Below, one piece after another: positions 10,479-18,787 of a stretch of 64,000 bases of DNA (the stretch's first letter is position 1; every line of letters begins with the position of its first letter). Origin of the DNA: DATFQE01 sp963738205 (GTDB lineage: Bacteria > Actinomycetota > Thermoleophilia > Gaiellales > Gaiellaceae); NCBI GenBank assembly GCA_963738205.1, contig CAVTVQ010000007.1:248001-312000 (forward strand). The letters run 5' to 3'. The notes under the pieces are model-generated. The model saw only the letters and a program-made list of their open reading frames with translations. It did no database searches and was not told the origin of the DNA. The position numbers and the translations under genes are program-made.

Positions 10479-12124
10479 CTAGTCCTGGAGGCACAGCGCA
10501 GCGAGATCCATGGTGTAGACGGGGTGCCAGAGATGACAGCCGACCCGTGATGAGAAGAAGTCGATCCAGTTCGGGATCGCCCCATGCGACGAGGGGAGCG
10601 GCGTTCCCGGCGATGTCTGCGTCGAGCTGGGCGTACGCGGTGGCCCGCGCATCTCCCGTGAGACTCGCCGCCTCGTCCATCTTGCGGTTGTAGCCGGCGT
10701 GATCGAAGTACGAGATGTTGACGTTGTTCGACGCCTGGATCGTGCGCCCGTCGAGCAGCTTGTTGATGAAGTCGTACGGGTCTGGGTAGTCGGCGAACCA
10801 GCCCTCGTCGGTGATGTCGAAGGGCTCGCCTTTCGTCCCTTGCTTTGTAATCTGGACGTTGCGCGGGAATTGCTTGATCCGCACGTCGATCCCGATCGCC
10901 TTGAGGTTCTGCTGGATTAGTTGCGCCCGTTCGGGACAGGGAGCTTGGTTGCAGGTGTAGAGGACAGCTTTCCCGGTCTTGCCGCCGGTCAGTTCCTTTG
11001 CCTTCTCCACGTCCGGCCTGTCGAGCGGGTATAGGTCGATGTCCTCGTACCCGGGTATCCCCGGCGGGAGGTACTGGTCGGTCGGCTCGCCCCCAAACGC
11101 ACCGAGCAGCCGCACGAGCGCCGCACGATCGATCGCGTACGCGACGGCCTTGCGCATGTTCGCCTCGGCGAAGAGGGGCCGCTGTGTGTTGAGGCCGAGG
11201 TACTGGAACGCGAGGGTGGTGTGCACGAAGAACTGCCGCTTGCCCTTCTTCGCCGCCTCGCTTCCCGGCCCGAACTCGCCACCGAGCTCGGCGTTAGACG
11301 ACGGCGGAATTCCGTCGCCCACGTAGTCCGCCTCGCCGGACCGGATCTGGAGCACGGACTGCCTCTGGTCGACCGACGCCGTATAGCGGATCTCATCCAG
11401 CGAGTGCGGGCGATCGCCCGTGTAGTTCGGGTTCCGCTTCAGAACCAACTGCCGTTTCGGCGTCCAGGACTCGACGTAATACGGGACCCGCCGTCGGGAC
11501 CGGCCGCTCCTCCTGAGGATCGACCGTCGTTCCCTTCGGCACCGCACAGAAGAACCACATCGCGATGCGGCTGAGGAAGTCTGGCGCGGGCCTGGTAAGC
11601 CGGATCGTCAGCTTGTTTCCGTCGACCGTGACGCCGGTGAGGCCCTTCGTCTTACCGGCCGCATACGCCTGCGCACCCACGATGTCGCTGATGAAGGAGG
11701 CCGATGGCGATTGCAGCTTCGGATTCAGGTTCCGCTCGATCACGAACTTGAAATGGTCGGCCGTGACCTTCTCGTTCGACGGCGGCGAGAACATGAAGTC
11801 GTCCCGGACGGTGAACGTGTACGTCCTCCCGCCGTCCGAAACTGTCGGCATGGTCTCGGCGACCTCAGGCTGGAGGCGCGACCCCTCGGGCGCAGGCTTG
11901 TCCGGGTAGTTGAGGAGCGTCGCGCAGGCCGCGTAGAGGAACTGGACGGAGACCGAGTAGTAGGCCAGCGCCGGATCGACGTGGTCGGTGTCGGAGGCGA
12001 GGTTGATCCGCAGCGTCCCGCCCTCCGTGCGCTTGGCCTCGTCGCCGCCCCCGCAACTCGACGCGGCGAGCAAGAGCACACCCACCGCAAGCACCGCCCA
12101 CCAGATCGCGCCCGTGCGCTTCAC
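10479..12124 (-). pseudogene. Frameshifted ABC-transporter solute-binding lipoprotein (SBP_bac_5, peptide type)
   Basis: The GTG at 12124 opens on a lipoprotein signal (KRTGAIWWAVLAVGVLLL followed by lipobox LAASSC). The body is a family 5 extracellular solute-binding protein (DHVDPALAYYSVSVQ, then YYVESWTPKRQLVLKRNPNY, then MRKAVAYAIDRAAL), as used by oligopeptide/nickel-type ABC importers. Frame changes lie near 11488 and near 10550; the natural end reads VGCHLWHPVYTMDLAALCL and stops at 10479. About 549 codons when repaired. No permease or ATPase genes adjoin it, so it was an orphan even when intact. Confidence 0.82.
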
Positions 12125-12470
12125 CGGGACGATCGAGTCTACGCCGAGGGAGCCCTGGAAACTAGTGCCCGCGGCTCCGCGGACTCGGTCCTTTCCACCG
12201 CATTCGACGGCATCTTCTAGCCGCCGAGTTGCGCCGGCGTAGCGCGGCGGCCTTGAACGCGTCGTCGCCAAGCGCGTCTTTCACGGCGCCAACTGCCGCG
12301 CATGCATCCGGCGCTCGGTTACCTGCGTCTGGACGCCGGCCGTGACTGAGCGACGAGCCTCCCCGTTGTTTCACGGCGAGGACTTCAAGTTCGTGGACGG
12401 CTGGTGGACGTTTTCCCAGGTCGTGGAGCAAAGGCGGGAAGCCCTAAGCGTCCAGAAATCCTGCAAATAG
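12125..12470. other. Non-coding stretch
   Basis: No supported gene. It contains the 21-bp repeat 12391-12411 shared with 5123-5143, and near 12457 an AATCCTGCAAAT motif that also precedes the tRNA fragments in blocks A and B. Confidence 0.4.
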
Positions 12471-12535
12471 GCCGACGGCGCGCGCCTAGCTCGAACGGAA
12501 CCCTTTCAGTACACGTGAAAGTGCTCATCGTCGCC
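12471..12535 (-). other. Decayed tRNA-Thr-like fragment
   Basis: On the minus strand this reads as a degenerate version of the neighbouring tRNA-Thr: GAGCACTTTCA, an anticodon-stem-like TTTCA/TGAAA pair, GTTCGAGC in T-loop position, and a terminal CGTCGGC. The anticodon loop lacks a proper U33 and the T stem does not pair, so it is not a functional tRNA. It lies about 40 bp from the 3' end of the intact tRNA-Thr. Confidence 0.4.
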
Positions 12536-12574
12536 CGATTGGCCGACAAAAGTAGCACTGAGCAAGACTTTTAG

Positions 12575-12647
12575 AGCCGACGCCCGGACTCGAACCGGGG
12601 ACCCCTTCATTACGAGTGAAGTGCTCTACCAGCTGAGCTACGTCGGC
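12575..12647 (-). tRNA. trnT: tRNA-Thr (anticodon CGU)
   Basis: A 73-nt cloverleaf on the minus strand: acceptor GCCGACG/CGTCGGC, D-arm AGCTCAGCTGGTAGAGC, anticodon stem CTTCA/TGAAG with loop CTCGTAA (anticodon CGT, reads ACG), T arm with GGTTCGAGTCC. The discriminator is U and the CCA end is not encoded. Its 3' half recurs at 1599-1639 and 4977-5020, which marks it as an integration target. Confidence 0.95.
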
Positions 12648-12953
12648 AGGACGCCTACTCTAGCCATTTCAGGCGGTAGCGACCTTCCGCGTGCGGGCGC
12701 GACGACGCACCGGTGATCGCGCGTTAGCCGGGCGTCCTGCCCGGTAAGCCGCCTGCTCTGGGGCCGTCATTCCCGCTAGCCGCAATCCGAGGAGTCGGGC
12801 TACCCGGGTGCCCAGATCAAGGCGCGCGCCGATGCCGGGGTGCATCCGGAACGGCACGCTTTTTCTGTGGGCCGCACACGCTGTGTCGCCCAGGTTGAGC
12901 AAATGCGCTACGGCCCAACACCGAACTCGTGTCCCCAAGAAAGGGAGTCCCCG
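12648..12953. other. Intergenic region upstream of the TIGR03118-like gene
   Basis: No supported gene. It holds one short GC hairpin (CCGGGC/GCCCGG, 12728-12744) and the AAAGGGAG ribosome-binding site for the next gene. A long open frame on the opposite strand is a high-GC shadow of that gene. Confidence 0.5.
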
Positions 12954-14027
12954 ATGTCCCGAATCTCCTTGAGGCTGCTTGCATTTGCAGCCGCCGTCTT
13001 TGCCGTTGCCGCCCTCGCGGGCGCAGCGCGCGCCTTCGACCCGTCGAACGTCTACACCGTCCAGCCGCTGGTATCCGACAGCAGCTCGACGGCAGCAGCC
13101 GCGACGGACAGCACACTCGTCAACGGCTGGGGGCTGAGCGCCGGCCCGACGACGCCCTGGTGGGTTTCCGACAACGGGACGAGCGAGTCGACGCTCTATA
13201 GCGGCACCGGGGCCAAGACTCCGCTGACGGTCTCGGTCCCTGGCGGGCCCACGGGCACGGTCTTCAACGGCAGCGCGACCGACTTCTCCATCAGCCAGAA
13301 CGGCAAGAGCGGTGCGTCGCGGTTCCTGTTCTCGACCGAAGCAGGGACGATCCTCGGGTGGACGCCGTCGGTCAACGGCACCGCCGCCGTCGTGGGTGCC
13401 GACCGGTCGAGTGTCGGCGCCGTCTACAAGGGTCTCGCGACCGCGAACGACCGCCTCTACGCCACCGACTTCCACAACGGGCGCGTCGACGTTTTCGATG
13501 CGTCGTTCAACAGGATCAACGCACCGGGCGGCTTCCGGGACGCCACGATCGCCAAGGGCTTCGCGCCGTTCGGAATCCAGGAGCTCGGCGGCAACATCTT
13601 CGTGACGTACGCGAAGCAGGACGCTGCCAGGCACGACGACGTGCCGCTTCCTGGCAAGGCCTACGTGAGCGAGTTCACGCCTGACGGATACCTCGTGGCA
13701 CGTGTTATCAACAGCGGCAAGAAGAACGCGCCTCTCAACGCCCCTTGGGGGCTGGCGCTCGCCCCGGCCAACTACGGCCTCTTCAGCGGCGATCTTCTGG
13801 TCGGCAACTTCGGCAACGGCCGCATCAGCGCGTACACGCAGCGTGGCCCCAGGTGGGTCTACAAGGGCCAGCTCCGCCGCGCCGGCGGCGCCCCGATCGC
13901 GATCGACGGACTCTGGGCGATTGCCTTCGGAAACGGGTCGGCAGCCGGTCCGACCAACTCGCTCTACTTCGCCGCGGGCCCGTCCGACCAGCAGCACGGG
14001 CTCTTCGGAGCGATCACGGCGAACTGA
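12954..14027 (+). CDS. Secreted TIGR03118 family protein
   Basis: 357 residues. The ATG at 12954 is placed by AAGAAAGGGAG eight bases upstream. Signal peptide (RLLAFAAAVFAVAALAGAARA, ends about residue 27) followed by the pattern of the TIGR03118 family: VQPLVSDSS, LVNGWGLSAGPTTPWWVSDNG, ATDFHNGRVDVFD, NAPWGLALAP, GDLLVGNFGNGRISA, DGLWAIAFGN, LYFAAGP. The NHL-like repeats suggest a beta-propeller outside the membrane. The substrate or partner is unknown. It stands alone, followed by a strong terminator. Confidence 0.88.
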   Translation: MSRISLRLLAFAAAVFAVAALAGAARAFDPSNVYTVQPLVSDSSSTAAAATDSTLVNGWGLSAGPTTPWWVSDNGTSESTLYSGTGAKTPLTVSVPGGPTGTVFNGSATDFSISQNGKSGASRFLFSTEAGTILGWTPSVNGTAAVVGADRSSVGAVYKGLATANDRLYATDFHNGRVDVFDASFNRINAPGGFRDATIAKGFAPFGIQELGGNIFVTYAKQDAARHDDVPLPGKAYVSEFTPDGYLVARVINSGKKNAPLNAPWGLALAPANYGLFSGDLLVGNFGNGRISAYTQRGPRWVYKGQLRRAGGAPIAIDGLWAIAFGNGSAAGPTNSLYFAAGPSDQQHGLFGAITAN

Positions 14028-14040
14028 CGCACGACACTCT

Positions 14041-14087
14041 GAGGACACTCGTTGCGCCCGGCCACGACCGGGCGCAACGCTGTCCTC
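14041..14087. terminator. Bidirectional stem-loop terminator
   Basis: Stem GTTGCGCCCGG (14051-14061) with CCGGGCGCAAC (14068-14078) and loop CCACGA, extended by GAGGACA/TGTCCTC outside. It lies between the convergent ends of the TIGR03118-like gene and the histidine kinase gene. Confidence 0.75.
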
Positions 14088-14143
14088 GTCGTCTGCGACG
14101 AGGTGAGCTAAGCGAGGCGGAGAACCGTCCCATCTCGCGACGG

Positions 14144-15682
14144 TTAGCTGACCGGGATCTCGACGAGGAGGCTCGTACCGGCCCCGCTCGGACTGGTGAG
14201 GGTCAGCCGGCCGCCGCGTGCTTCGATCCGGTCGGCGAGGCCGCGCAGGCCGCTGCCCGCCGGGTCGGCTCCGCCGACCCCGTCGTCGACGACCTCCACC
14301 ACGAGTGACGTGTCCTCGGCGCTGGCGCGCACGACCACACGGTTGGCCTGAGCGTGCTTGTGGACATTGGCGAGCGCCTCAGCCACCACGTAGTACGCCG
14401 CGGCCTCGACCTGCTCCGGCAGGCGCCGTTCCGGCAGCGCCTGCAGCTCGACCGGCACCGGTGCGCGCAGCGCGAGTGCCTTCAACGCCGTGGCGAGTCC
14501 GCGCTCGGAGAGCACGGCGGGGTGCAGGCCTCCGGCGAGCTCGCGGATTTCCTGCAAGCCGGCGGCAAGCTCCTCGATGGCGCCGTCGAGCAGCTCATCG
14601 CGCTCCTCGGGTGACTCTCGGAGCCGGCCCAGGCTGAGCAGCACCGCGGTGAGCCGCTGTTGCGCGCCGTCATGGAGGTTGCGCTGGATCCGGCGCCGCT
14701 CCGCATCGGCGACCTCGACCAGGCGTGCCCGTGACGCGCGCAGATCCTCCTCCGCCTGTTTCCGGTCGGTGATGTCGCGCAGATACCCGGTGAACGTCGC
14801 CGGCCCGGGGAGCCCGATCCTCGTGATCGTGAGCTCGACGGGGAACTCGGTGCCGTTCTTGTGCATGCCGGTGAGCTCGAGATGCCGGTCGAGGATGACG
14901 GGCTCGTCCGTTTCCAGGAAGCGGGCGAGTCCGGCCCTGTGAGCAGGGCGGAGGGCCGGAGGCACGATCAGGTCAGCCATGTCGCGACCCAAGGTCTCGT
15001 GCGACCGATAGCCGAACGTGGCCTCGGCCGCATGGTTCCAGCCCATGACCCGCCCGCGGTGGTCCATCGTCACCACCGCGTCGAGCGCCGCCTCGAGCAT
15101 TGCGCGCAGCCGCGACTCGCTGCTGCGCACCTCTTCCTCGGCATGGCGCCGCGTGACGAACTGACCGACCTGGCTGCCGAGCACCCGCATCGTCTGCAGC
15201 AGCCGTTCGTCCGGCTCGCGCAGCTCGCGTGAGAAGAACTCCATCACCCCGACGACTCCGCGTGGGCTCTGGAGCGGAAAGCCGAAGGCGGCGTGCAGCC
15301 CGGACCGCCGGGCGGCGTCAGCCCGGGGGAAGTTGGCGTCGGTCGGGGCGTCGACCATCCAGATCGCCTCCGTCGAGGCGTGTACCTGGCCCGGCAGCCC
15401 CACGCCCGACGCGAGCGTGATCCGCTCGCTGAGCGCCTCGAACTCCGGGGCGCCCTCTCCGGCATGCCAGGTGGAGACGCAGCGTAGGGGGCCGTTGTCC
15501 GGGCCGGCTTCCCACACCGCTCCGAGTTCCCATCCGAGCGAGCTGCCGACGGCCTCGAGCACGGCCGCGTAGACCTCGACAGGCCGTTCCAGTTCCGCGA
15601 GGATTCGTGCGACCGCGTGCTCCATACTCTGGAGATCTCGCGTGTCAGCGAACCGCTTCTGAGTCCGCTGGAGGTTCGTCAT
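14144..15682 (-). CDS. NarL-type sensor histidine kinase with GAF and PAS domains
   Basis: 512 residues, starting at the ATG at 15682 (MTNLQRTQKRF); the open frame upstream of it overlaps the divergent regulator and is not credible. Order: GAF domain (about 25-165, GWELGAVWEAG, HAAFGFPLQS), PAS domain with PAC (about 180-305, VVTMDHRGRVMGWN, GYLRDITDRKQAEED), HisKA_3 dimerisation helix with phospho-acceptor His in RNLHDGAQQRL, and a HATPase (VAEALANVHKHAQ, VVDDGVGG, GLRGLADRIEARGG). No transmembrane segment is evident, so the sensor is probably cytoplasmic. It is divergent from its likely partner, the response regulator at 15716, with 33 bp between the starts. Confidence 0.93.
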   Translation of the reverse strand: MTNLQRTQKRFADTRDLQSMEHAVARILAELERPVEVYAAVLEAVGSSLGWELGAVWEAGPDNGPLRCVSTWHAGEGAPEFEALSERITLASGVGLPGQVHASTEAIWMVDAPTDANFPRADAARRSGLHAAFGFPLQSPRGVVGVMEFFSRELREPDERLLQTMRVLGSQVGQFVTRRHAEEEVRSSESRLRAMLEAALDAVVTMDHRGRVMGWNHAAEATFGYRSHETLGRDMADLIVPPALRPAHRAGLARFLETDEPVILDRHLELTGMHKNGTEFPVELTITRIGLPGPATFTGYLRDITDRKQAEEDLRASRARLVEVADAERRRIQRNLHDGAQQRLTAVLLSLGRLRESPEERDELLDGAIEELAAGLQEIRELAGGLHPAVLSERGLATALKALALRAPVPVELQALPERRLPEQVEAAAYYVVAEALANVHKHAQANRVVVRASAEDTSLVVEVVDDGVGGADPAGSGLRGLADRIEARGGRLTLTSPSGAGTSLLVEIPVS

Positions 15683-15715
15683 CGCTACATCTGAAACTAC
15701 ACCGATTGAGGCCTC

Positions 15716-16375
15716 GTGGATACGCGGCGGCCGCTGCGCATAGTCGTCGCCGACGACAACGCGCTCCTGCGTGAGGGCATCGCCTCGCTGCTCGAGGAGG
15801 CCGGTCACGAAATCGTCGGCCGCAGCGGCGATGCCGACGACCTGCTGCTCAAGGTTCGGTCGTACAGCCCCGACGTCGCGATCGTGGACGTTCGGATGCC
15901 GCCGAATGACGCCGACGACGGGCTCGTGGCGGCGGCGAACATCAGGCGCTCGTATCCCGAGGTCGCCGTGCTCGTCCTCTCCCAGCACCTCGAGCCCGCC
16001 TACATGCTGGAGCTGGTCGGCGAGAACGCTTCAGGCGTTGGCTACCTCCTCAAGGACCGGGTGCGGGACGTCGCCGAGTTCGTCGATGCGGTCGAGCGTG
16101 TTGGAGAGGGTGGAACCGCGTTCGATCCCGAGGTCGTCAAGAGTCTGGTCGGAGGACACCGCCACTCCGTTCTGGACGACCTCACCGATCGGGAGCGCGC
16201 GGTGCTGACGCTCCTGGCCGAGGGTCGCTCGAACCGAGCGATCGCAAAGCAGCTGTACCTCAGCCCTCGGGCAGTCGAACGGCACGTGCAGGCGATCTTC
16301 CAGAAGCTCAGGCTGCCGGACACGGAGGACACAAACCGCCGTGTGCTTGCCGTGCTTGCGCTGCTCGGCCTCTAG
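15716..16375 (+). CDS. LuxR/NarL-family response regulator
   Basis: 219 residues, GTG start. N-terminal receiver domain (about 8-125) with the acidic pair D13/D14, phospho-acceptor D58 in VAIVDVRMPP and the conserved Lys in YLLKDR; C-terminal LuxR HTH (about 155-215, LTDRERAVLTLLAEG, NRAIAKQLYLSPRAVERHV). It is a DNA-binding regulator phosphorylated by a NarX-type kinase; the divergent kinase at 14144-15682 is the obvious partner. The target genes are not evident. Confidence 0.94.
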   Translation: MDTRRPLRIVVADDNALLREGIASLLEEAGHEIVGRSGDADDLLLKVRSYSPDVAIVDVRMPPNDADDGLVAAANIRRSYPEVAVLVLSQHLEPAYMLELVGENASGVGYLLKDRVRDVAEFVDAVERVGEGGTAFDPEVVKSLVGGHRHSVLDDLTDRERAVLTLLAEGRSNRAIAKQLYLSPRAVERHVQAIFQKLRLPDTEDTNRRVLAVLALLGL

Positions 16376-16545
16376 AGGGTTTGGCGTAATAGCGCTCGTC
16401 GTCGGGGTGCGATGGTCGTTCCGAGGCAAGGACGCAGGGAGTGTTCGTATGCGGAGCTATACGGGCGCGACCGAGGACGCGGCCTTGGGGCGAGCAGCGC
16501 GGCCCGGCGGCTCAGCGATATTGCGCCAAGCCCTCTTTTAGGAGT

Positions 16546-16593
16546 CTGGCGGAAAACCGTCAGCCGACCTGCGGCTAGCTGCCTGTCGTCGGC
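16546..16593 (+). other. Hairpin-rich leader upstream of the globin gene
   Basis: Two adjacent helices: CTGGCGG/CCGTCAG with loop AAAA (16546-16563), then GCCGAC pairing with GTCGGC (16563-16593) around an inner GGC/GCC hairpin. They lie 54-100 bp upstream of the globin ATG. They do not match a riboswitch consensus I recognise, and the fold may be incidental in high-GC DNA. Confidence 0.3.
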
Positions 16594-16646
16594 ACGCCCT
16601 GTCGAGGAGTCTCTTTCTGTCCGTGCATTGCGAGACAGGAGATCCG

Positions 16647-17075
16647 ATGAACCTCGACCTGGAAGCACTCGAAACGAGCTTCGACGCCATCGCCCCGCGG
16701 GGTGACGAGCTCATGGACGTCTTCTATGCGCGGCTCTTCGCCGCCGCGCCTGCGGTGAAGCCACTGTTCGCCGGCACCGATCTGAAGAAGCAGAAGGCGA
16801 TGCTTCTCGGCACGCTCGTCCTGCTGAGGAAGTCGCTACGCAACCTCGACGCGATCGTCCCGAAGCTCCATGAGCTCGGGGCGCGGCACGTGGCGTACGG
16901 GGCCGAACCGGAGCACTATCCCGTCGTCGGCGAGGTCCTGCTCGCGTCGATGGCCGAGATTGCGGGCCCCGCCTGGAGCCCCGAGTATGAGCGGGCGTGG
17001 ACGGCGGCCTTCGGGATCGTCGCCGGCGCGATGATCGCCGGCGCCGAGCAGGCGAAGCTCGAGGCCGCCGCGTAG
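16647..17075 (+). CDS. Single-domain bacterial globin
   Basis: 142 residues. The ATG at 16647 follows AGGAGA with good spacing; an in-frame ATG at 16623 lacks a site. The sequence aligns with the haem domain of flavohaemoglobins: distal Tyr B10 (Y27 in FYARLF) and proximal His F8 (H81 in GARHVAYG), with the LLASMAEI and AWTAAFGIVAGAMI helices. There is no reductase domain. Known relatives bind oxygen or nitric oxide and take part in NO detoxification or oxygen sensing in the cytoplasm. Next downstream is a collagen-like gene with its own ribosome-binding site. Confidence 0.9.
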   Translation: MNLDLEALETSFDAIAPRGDELMDVFYARLFAAAPAVKPLFAGTDLKKQKAMLLGTLVLLRKSLRNLDAIVPKLHELGARHVAYGAEPEHYPVVGEVLLASMAEIAGPAWSPEYERAWTAAFGIVAGAMIAGAEQAKLEAAA

Positions 17076-17159
17076 ACGACGACGGCCGGCCGGCCGCGTC
17101 CGGTGAGAACCATCCTGCCGCGATCGCGGTCGGTTAACAGCGCTCAAAGGAGAAGCACA

Positions 17160-17843
17160 ATGTTCAAGTCTCGGACCGCCACGATTCTCGCCGCGACCGC
17201 CCTCGTCGTCGCCGTCTTCGGCTCGACTCCGCTCGGTCACGCGGCCGGCAACCTGATCCTGGCGAGAAACTCGGTCGGCGCGACGCAGCTCAAGAAGAAT
17301 GCGGTCACCGGCCCGAAGGTGAAGAACGGGACGCTGCTGGCCGCCGACTTCAAGGCCGGCCAGCTGCCCATCGGCCCACAGGGGCCGAAGGGCGATCCCG
17401 GCGCGCAAGGGCCGAAGGGCGACAAAGGCGACACCGGCGCACCGGGCGCCATGGGCCTACCCGGAATCCAGGGCCCGAAAGGCGACGCCGGGCCGAGCGA
17501 GGTCGTCGTCCTGACGCGCCCCGCTCTGAAGGCGGTGTCGATCAACACGGTCGTCGGTGCGGTCGTGGTCAGTGGGAAGAATCTGATCTCCGCGAAGCTC
17601 GTGATCGGCACTCAGGGCACCCTCGCGAGCGCAGTCTGCGGTCTCTATGCCGGGCCAGACCTGCTCGATGTGTCGCGCGCAACGCTCAGCAACCCGGCCG
17701 GCGGGGCTGTGAGCACTCTGCACCTCACCGGGGCAATCCAGACGGGTGGAGTCAGTGTTCACATCCTCTGTACGGCGTTGAACGGCTGGGCCGAGGACGT
17801 CGTGATCACAGCGACACGCATGAGCAGCGTCACCGCGTACTAG
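17160..17843 (+). CDS. Secreted collagen-like repeat protein
   Basis: 227 residues. ATG at 17160 after AAAGGAG. Signal peptide (ILAATALVVAVFGSTPLGHA), then an N-terminal piece common to actinobacterial collagen-like proteins (ARNSVGATQLKKNAVTG, KVKNGTLLAADF), a Gly-X-Y stretch (about 77-116, GPQGPKGDPGAQGPKGDKG) able to form a triple helix, and a beta-rich C-terminal domain with a few Cys. It is probably a cell-surface or secreted trimer. The function is unknown; the Gly-X-Y part is short. Confidence 0.88.
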   Translation: MFKSRTATILAATALVVAVFGSTPLGHAAGNLILARNSVGATQLKKNAVTGPKVKNGTLLAADFKAGQLPIGPQGPKGDPGAQGPKGDKGDTGAPGAMGLPGIQGPKGDAGPSEVVVLTRPALKAVSINTVVGAVVVSGKNLISAKLVIGTQGTLASAVCGLYAGPDLLDVSRATLSNPAGGAVSTLHLTGAIQTGGVSVHILCTALNGWAEDVVITATRMSSVTAY

Positions 17844-17876
17844 AAGCCCACATTCGACAACTGAAAGGAGACCCAA

Positions 17877-18161
17877 ATGCCCACGTCAACGACGATCCCT
17901 GAGCTCGCGATCTGGCCGAGCGGCAGTGCCAGGTTCGCCGACGGCATCCTCGAGGTCACCACCGGTGACGGTATCCGCGTAGCGGCCGCCGACATCATCG
18001 AGATCGGCGTCGAGCCGCCGCGAGCGGGCCGCATGTCCCTGACGCTCTTGTATCGCGCCGGGCTCATGAAGGCCAGGACGAGCTACTGGGTCGAGCCCGC
18101 GCACGAGGCGGCGCTTCGGCAGCTCGTCGACATGGTCGCAACAACGAAAGGAGCAGCGTGA
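17877..18161 (+). CDS. Small protein of unknown family
   Basis: 94 residues, ATG after GAAAGGAGA. No signal peptide. The mix of short beta strands and a final helix (SARFADGILEVTTG, RVAAADIIEIGVEPP, EAALRQLVDMV) is reminiscent of a small PH-like domain, but I do not recognise the family. Its stop overlaps the start of the next gene (TGATG), so the two are translationally coupled. Confidence 0.75.
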   Translation: MPTSTTIPELAIWPSGSARFADGILEVTTGDGIRVAAADIIEIGVEPPRAGRMSLTLLYRAGLMKARTSYWVEPAHEAALRQLVDMVATTKGAA

Positions 18162-18688
18162 TGTGGGGTGTGGTTGTGGACCTGGCTATAGGCCTGTGGC
18201 CGAGCAGGGGTGCGCGGATCGCCGAGAAGAGCGACTCCGGCACGATTGCAGTCCAATTTGGCGTGCCGGGAGCGTTCACGCGTCGCCTGAACGAGAGCGG
18301 CTGGCTCGCTGATGAGGTGATCGCGGCAGGCGTGCTGCGCCAGGGGAAGGCGCCCTCGCTGTTCGGGGTGGTGACGGGCCTGGTGCTGATCGAGATGGCT
18401 CGACCGCGGCGGTCGAAGTCGCTCCCGCGAGAGTTCGTGCTTGCAGCGACGGCCGACCGGGTGGTCGCGTTCGCCATCACCTCCGAGGGGGAGGGAACGA
18501 CGCCGGTAGTCAAGATCAAACGTGGCGAGCGCGGTTCCTGGCCCCGCGAGTTGGTGCGGCTGATCGACCTGACCAAAGGTATCTTCACGACGGGCGGGAC
18601 GCTGGAGCTCGCCGGTGTGGAGCGGATCCCGGTCTCGTCAGACGGCGATGACGGCACGAACGAGCTGATCGAGCTCCTCGGCCGCTGA
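18161..18688 (+). CDS. Protein of unknown family coupled to the preceding gene
   Basis: 175 residues. The ATG at 18161 overlaps the previous stop by one base and has AGGAG about nine bases upstream; GTG at 18158 is an alternative. No signal peptide or clear membrane segment. Segments such as FVLAATADRVVAFAI and WPRELVRLIDL look like a soluble alpha/beta or PH-like fold. The function is unknown; a shared transcript with 17877-18161 is likely, ending at the terminator at 18712. Confidence 0.75.
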   Translation: MWGVVVDLAIGLWPSRGARIAEKSDSGTIAVQFGVPGAFTRRLNESGWLADEVIAAGVLRQGKAPSLFGVVTGLVLIEMARPRRSKSLPREFVLAATADRVVAFAITSEGEGTTPVVKIKRGERGSWPRELVRLIDLTKGIFTTGGTLELAGVERIPVSSDGDDGTNELIELLGR

Positions 18689-18711
18689 CATCGGGATCAC
18701 AGAGAAACGCC

Positions 18712-18737
18712 AAGGCCGGGCATATGAGCCCGGCCTT
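18712..18737. terminator. Bidirectional stem-loop terminator
   Basis: Perfect 10-bp stem AAGGCCGGGC (18712-18721) with GCCCGGCCTT (18728-18737), loop ATATGA. It sits between the convergent ends of the 18161-18688 gene and the small peptide gene at 18788. Confidence 0.85.
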
Positions 18738-18787
18738 CGCCTTGTTGTCGCGTTCGCCCGTGGAGGCGGTATTCGCCTCCGGGGATT

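Larger units (their letters stand above)
4977..12647. mobile_element. Putative tRNA-Thr-integrated element remnant 2
   Basis: About 7.6 kb between the tRNA-Thr fragment in block B and the intact tRNA-Thr. The intact tRNA has its 3' end facing the element and the fragment lies at the far end, which is the normal geometry after integration into the 3' half of a tRNA gene. The contents are a broken SARP/cyclase/STAND gene, a broken propeller gene, a broken solute-binding lipoprotein and a decayed tRNA-like piece. No integrase is recognisable. Confidence 0.5.

Noticed and set aside
12669..14048. Long minus-strand open frame opposite the TIGR03118-like gene
   Set aside because: It has no signal, domain or ribosome-binding site; it mirrors the high-GC third positions of the true gene, which has a clear start site, signal peptide and family motifs.
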